Source: Caulobacter sp. 602-2
Lineage (GTDB): Bacteria; Pseudomonadota; Alphaproteobacteria; Caulobacterales; Caulobacteraceae
Reading direction: 5' to 3'
Assembly: GCF_011043625.1 (NCBI RefSeq)
Contig: NZ_JAAKGT010000003.1
Location: 186,001-250,000, forward strand
Length of the DNA stretch: 64,000 nt
Made by a program: the position numbers and the translations under genes
Shown here: piece after piece, positions 60,852 to 64,000 of the stretch
Numbering within the stretch: position 1 is the first letter of the stretch
Layout: every line of letters starts with the position of its first letter
The notes under the pieces: model-generated
What the model was told of the DNA's origin: nothing
Databases searched by the model: none
Seen by the model: the letters and a program-made list of their open reading frames with translations, nothing else

Positions 60852-62201
60852 TTACCAGGCGAAGCCGAAGCTGCCGCCGCTCATCACGTCACGGCCGGTG
60901 GCCGAGAAGCCGACGTTGAAGCTGGCCGCGCGGCTGCTGTGGGTGTAGCCCGCCGCGATCGCCGCCTGGCCGCGATAGCCGCCGACGGCCAGCGACAGGC
61001 GGTTGGTCAGGCCGGCGTTCGCGCCAGCGCTGTTGCCCGCCATCATCGCCATCGCCGAGCTCATCGCGCCCACGCCGTCGAGGCGCGCCGAGACGTTCTT
61101 CAGGCGATTGTCGAACTGGCTGGTGAAGCTGTCCACGCGCCAGTCGGTGTAGGCGTTGGCCGAGGCCAGCGTCTGGGCCGACTTGGTGTCGGTATAGCTG
61201 TTGGCCGCAGTCAGGGTCTGGGCCGAACGCGTGTCGGTATAGGCGTTGGCGGTCGTCACGGCCTGGACGCCGACGGTGTCGGCGTAGGTGTTGGCCGAGG
61301 CCAGGGTCTGGGCCGACTTGGTGTCGGTATAGCTGTTGGCGGTCGCCACGGCCTGCACGCCGACGGTGTCGGCATAGGTGTTGGCCGAGGCCAGCGTTTG
61401 GGACGCCACGGTGTCGGTGTAGCTGTTGGCCGAGATCAGGGCGCCGGCGGCGGCCGTGTCGGCATAGGCGTTGGCCGAGGTCAGCGTCTGCGAGGCCACG
61501 GTGTCGGTATAGCTGTTGGCCGAGGTCAGGGCGCCGGCGGCGGCCGTGTCGGCATAGGCGTTGGCCGAGTTCAGGGTCTGCGAGGCCACCGCGTCGGTAT
61601 AGAGGGTCGACTGGCCGAGCGTCTGGGTCGCCTTGGTGTCGGTGTAGGCGTTGGCCGAGGACACGACGCCGGCGACGGCGGTGTCGGTATAGGCGTTGGC
61701 CGTGCTGACGACCGACGAAACGGCGGTGTCCGTATAGGCCTTGGCGTTGATCAGGGTGATGGCGTCGCCGTCGTTCATCTGGCCGACATTGGCCGCGTCC
61801 GTCGGGTTGGCGCCGGCGGTCACGTTGGTGATCCGGCGGCTCGAACCGGCCGAACCGACCGAGACCGTGTTGGCTTCGTTGGCGACCGAGCCGTAGCCGA
61901 TGGCCACGCTGTTGTTCTGGGTGGCCGAGGCGTTGGCGCCGATGACGGTGGCGTTGTTGCCCGAAGCCGTGGTGTGCGTGCCGATGGCCACCGTGTTGGC
62001 GTTGCTGGCGTTTGCGCCTTCGCCCAGCGCGGTGGAATGGGTGGCGCTCGCCTGGGCGCCCACGCCGACGGCGGTGGCGGTGGCGTCAACGGCGGTCGCG
62101 CCGGAGCCGAGCGTCGTTTGAGCAAAGGCGCCTTGAGCGGCAAAGAAAGAAACCACAACAGCCGAGCAGAACAGAACCGACTTCTTCGAGATGCTACGCA
62201 C
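60852..62201 (-). CDS. Trimeric autotransporter adhesin (YadA-like)
   Basis: 449 residues, GTG start at 62201. Signal peptide (to about 28), YadA head repeats (about 36-118: [35 protein letters not shown]), neck ([20 protein letters not shown]), then a stalk of 14 consecutive 15-residue repeats (152-361) of the form SANxYTDTxxxxxLx, and a membrane anchor (about 365-449) ending GSFGFAW. Three chains form one 12-strand barrel. The 15-residue period is that of right-handed YadA stalks. It is a surface adhesin. The 291 nt upstream are A/T-rich and hold no other gene. Confidence 0.94.
   Translation of the reverse strand: MRSISKKSVLFCSAVVVSFFAAQGAFAQTTLGSGATAVDATATAVGVGAQASATHSTALGEGANASNANTVAIGTHTTASGNNATVIGANASATQNNSVAIGYGSVANEANTVSVGSAGSSRRITNVTAGANPTDAANVGQMNDGDAITLINAKAYTDTAVSSVVSTANAYTDTAVAGVVSSANAYTDTKATQTLGQSTLYTDAVASQTLNSANAYADTAAAGALTSANSYTDTVASQTLTSANAYADTAAAGALISANSYTDTVASQTLASANTYADTVGVQAVATANSYTDTKSAQTLASANTYADTVGVQAVTTANAYTDTRSAQTLTAANSYTDTKSAQTLASANAYTDWRVDSFTSQFDNRLKNVSARLDGVGAMSSAMAMMAGNSAGANAGLTNRLSLAVGGYRGQAAIAAGYTHSSRAASFNVGFSATGRDVMSGGSFGFAW
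61119..61748 (-). repeat. 45-nt coding repeats, 14 copies, in the adhesin stalk
   Basis: Fourteen in-frame 45-nt units with the repeated GTGTCGGTATAGCTGTTGGC-like core. Some pairs of units are almost identical (for example [14 protein letters not shown] occurs twice). Copy number could change by recombination without breaking the frame. Confidence 0.9.
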
Positions 62202-62492
62202 TATACAAACTCACTTACACAATCAGGCTCGGAATTCTTCCGCCGCCCCCTGTCGCAATGAAGTAGTGCGCATGTATTATCGTACAGTTAAGCTCGAAAT
62301 TACTAAGAAACATGAATGAATATAACGACGTTACAAGCAACCGCACGTAACATCGATATTGACGACTGACCGATAGACAGCGCCCCGTTGATGGGCCGGG
62401 CCAGCATCACCATATGCCCAGCGCGGACGGGCATCGGCGAGCGCCCCCGCCTCCATTGACGCCCTCGCTTTCGACCGGTACCCGCCCAACCC

Positions 62493-63353
62493 ATGATCGA
62501 CTTTCCCGCCGGCCTCTCCGCCCTGACCGACCGTTATGACGTGGTGCTCTGCGACGTCTGGGGCGTCATCCACAACGGCGTGCGCAATTTCCCCGAAGCC
62601 TGCGAGGCGCTGGAGCGCTTCAACAAGGACCACGGGCCGGTGGTGCTGATCTCCAACGCCCCGCGCCCGTCAAAGGACGTGCTGTCCCAGCTGGACGGCC
62701 TGAAGGTTCAGCGCGAGGCCTGGAGCGCCTTCGTCACCAGCGGCGACGCCACCCGCTCGCTGCTGACGCCGCAGGCGGGCAAGAAGGTCTGGAAGATCGG
62801 CCCCGACCGCGACGCGCCGCTGTGGGCCGGTCTCGACCTGTCGCTCGCCGGCTGCGACGACGCCGACTTCATCCTGTGCTCGGGCCTCTACGACGACGAG
62901 ACCGAAGTCCCCGAGGACTATCGCGCGCGCCTGCAGGTCGCCGCCGATCGCGGCCTGCTGTTCATCTGCGCCAACCCCGACCGAGTGGTGCAGCGCGGCG
63001 ACAAGCTGATCTTCTGCGCCGGCGCCCTGGCCGACCTCTATGAAGAGCTCGGCGGCAAGGTGGTGATGGCCGGCAAGCCCTATGCGGCGATCTACGACCT
63101 GGCCCTGGCCGAAGCCGAGCGCCTGAAGGGCGGCCCGGTGGACCGTTCGCGCGTGCTGTGCATCGGCGACGGGATCATCACCGACGTCCTGGGCGCCGAG
63201 AACCAGAAGCTGGCCTGCCTGTTCGTCGCCAAGGGCATCCACGGCGACAAGGCGCTGGGCCCCGACGGCCTGCTGGCCCCCGAGGCGGTGGCCAAGCTGC
63301 TGGCCGCCGAAAGCGTCGGCGCGACCCACGCCATCGCCGATCTGGTCTGGTGA
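62493..63353 (+). CDS. HAD-superfamily subclass IIA phosphatase
   Basis: 286 residues. Motif I Asp21 in LCDVWGVIHNG (DVW in place of the usual DxD), motif II Ser in VLISNAPRP, motif III Lys in MAGKPYAAIY and GDGIITDVLGAENQ. This is the HAD-IIA-like group (NagD/pyridoxal-phosphatase fold) found in alphaproteobacteria. The substrate, probably a small phosphate ester, is unknown. A 16-nt duplication covers its stop codon. Confidence 0.88.
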   Translation: MIDFPAGLSALTDRYDVVLCDVWGVIHNGVRNFPEACEALERFNKDHGPVVLISNAPRPSKDVLSQLDGLKVQREAWSAFVTSGDATRSLLTPQAGKKVWKIGPDRDAPLWAGLDLSLAGCDDADFILCSGLYDDETEVPEDYRARLQVAADRGLLFICANPDRVVQRGDKLIFCAGALADLYEELGGKVVMAGKPYAAIYDLALAEAERLKGGPVDRSRVLCIGDGIITDVLGAENQKLACLFVAKGIHGDKALGPDGLLAPEAVAKLLAAESVGATHAIADLVW

Positions 63354-63374
63354 AGCCAATCTGGTCTGGTGAAG
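63340..63374 (+). repeat. Tandem 16-nt duplication at the HAD gene stop codon
   Basis: ATCTGGTCTGGTGAAG occurs at 63340-63355 and 63359-63374 (period 19). The first copy contains the end of the coding sequence and its TGA. Confidence 0.9.
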
Positions 63375-63432
63375 ACTGGCCGGCGCGCTAAAAAGCCCCA
63401 ACAACAATCATAAGAACGCAGGATCGGGGATC

Positions 63433-63855
63433 ATGCAGGGTCTCTTTCTCGAGGACTTGAGCGTCGGCCAGACCGCCGAGTTCAGCCGCACTGTGGGCGA
63501 AGCCGACATCCAGGCCTTCGCCGACGTCACGGGCGACACCAACCCCGTGCACCTCGACGCCGACTACGCCGCCACGACCAGCTTCGGCGAACGCATCGCC
63601 CACGGCATGCTGTCGGCCGGCTACATCTCGGCGGCGCTGGGCACCACCCTGCCCGGCCCGGGCGCGGTCTATCTCTCGCAGTCGCTGAACTTCAAGCGGC
63701 CGGTGCGCATCGGCGACACCGTGGTCGTCAAGGTGGCCGTCACCGCCATCGACGAGGCCAAGGGCCGCGTCACGCTGTCGACCACCTGCATCGTCGGCCG
63801 CAAGGCCGTGGTCGACGGCGAGGCCGTGGTCCTGGTTCCCAGGAAAGGCGCCTGA
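63433..63855 (+). CDS. MaoC-like (R)-specific enoyl-CoA hydratase (PhaJ-type)
   Basis: 140 residues, single hot-dog domain. The hydratase-2 catalytic pair Asp35 and His40 is in GDTNPVHLD, followed by FGERIAHGML. It should hydrate trans-2-enoyl-CoA to (R)-3-hydroxyacyl-CoA, which can feed polyhydroxyalkanoate. GGGGA precedes the ATG. It lies two bases before ribF, probably in one operon. Confidence 0.9.
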   Translation: MQGLFLEDLSVGQTAEFSRTVGEADIQAFADVTGDTNPVHLDADYAATTSFGERIAHGMLSAGYISAALGTTLPGPGAVYLSQSLNFKRPVRIGDTVVVKVAVTAIDEAKGRVTLSTTCIVGRKAVVDGEAVVLVPRKGA

Positions 63856-63857
63856 GC

Positions 63858-64000
63858 ATGGATCAGCGCGTGCGCCTGAAGATCGTCCACGGCTGGAAGG
63901 ACGTGCCGCCCGAGGAAAAGGGCGCCGCCGTCGCCCTGGGCAATTTCGACGGCGTGCATCGCGGCCACCAGCAGGTGATCGCCGAGGCCGCCAAGGCCGC
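63858..64000 (+). CDS. ribF: RibF, riboflavin kinase / FAD synthetase (5' part, cut by window edge)
   Basis: 47 codons are visible from ATG 63858. ALGNFDGVHRGHQQVI is the nucleotide-binding motif of the N-terminal FAD synthetase domain. The protein makes FMN and FAD from riboflavin. Start follows the MaoC gene by two bases. The kinase domain is outside the window. Confidence 0.93.
   Translation, partial: MDQRVRLKIVHGWKDVPPEEKGAAVALGNFDGVHRGHQQVIAEAAKA

Noticed and set aside
61119..61748. Regular ~45-nt repeats that look array-like (CRISPR)
   Set aside because: Units are contiguous, in frame and encode the 15-residue stalk repeat of a trimeric adhesin; there are no spacers and no cas genes.
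1..64000. tRNA, rRNA, prophage, integrase, insertion-sequence or CRISPR-Cas genes
   Set aside because: No T-loop-like tRNA signatures, transposase or integrase motifs, or repeat-spacer arrays were seen in the gaps or frames.

Overview
The window is about 64 kb of very GC-rich, densely coding chromosome from a Caulobacter or close Caulobacterales relative. The evidence is a recognisable fliX / flgI-cheL-flbY flagellar locus with an ftr enhancer and a sigma-54 promoter, a TipF-like flagellar factor, an oxygen-sensing FixL-FixJ pair beside cydDC, and an Lrp-type regulator divergent from putA. No prophage, insertion sequence, CRISPR array, rRNA or tRNA gene was seen.

Layout. 0-2.5 kb: the end of fliX on the minus strand and the flgI-cheL-flbY operon. 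2.5-4.7 kb: an M20 peptidase and a small secreted protein, boxed in by two near-identical ~105-nt palindromic repeats. 4.7-8.7 kb: a classical autotransporter with acidic calcium-loop-like inserts, followed 8 nt later by an OmpR-type response regulator. 9-14 kb: a divergent oxidative pentose (Weimberg-type) locus of semialdehyde dehydrogenase, arabinose/galactose 1-dehydrogenase and IlvD-type sugar-acid dehydratase, with two kinds of candidate operator. 14-20.3 kb: MFS genes, an XRE regulator, and an overlapping kinase / GPH transporter / FixJ-type regulator operon with a separate receiver. 20.3-25 kb: putR/putA and a ParDE-like module whose start codon lies in a perfect inverted repeat. 25-28 kb: a secreted alpha/beta hydrolase and a GH5 mannanase. 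28-36.7 kb: cydABX divergent from cydDC-fixLJ around a perfect FNR/FixK box. 36.7-38.7 kb: a receiver protein overlapping an aldose epimerase, and a YitT protein. 38.9-52.2 kb: translation genes infC (probable AUU start), rpmI-rplT and pheS-X-pheT, with 2OG oxygenase, tandem S9 peptidases, GlxA-type regulator, cysteine hydrolase and MFS genes between. 52.2-57.8 kb: GNAT, hydroxybutyryl-CoA dehydrogenase, DUF418, a PIN toxin pair and feoAB. 57.9-64 kb: tipF, an Ada-type repair fusion with a 2OG oxygenase, a trimeric autotransporter adhesin with 14 pentadecad repeats, a HAD phosphatase, a MaoC hydratase and the start of ribF.

How it fits together. FixLJ and the FixK box place the cytochrome bd oxidase and its CydDC assembly exporter under oxygen control. 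LacI-like operators in front of the semialdehyde dehydrogenase gene, in the divergent pentose promoter and in front of the aldose epimerase suggest one sugar regulon spread over two loci. Two different surface adhesins and two flagellar loci fit a swarmer/attachment lifestyle. All functions are read from sequence features and family knowledge; no database search was run.
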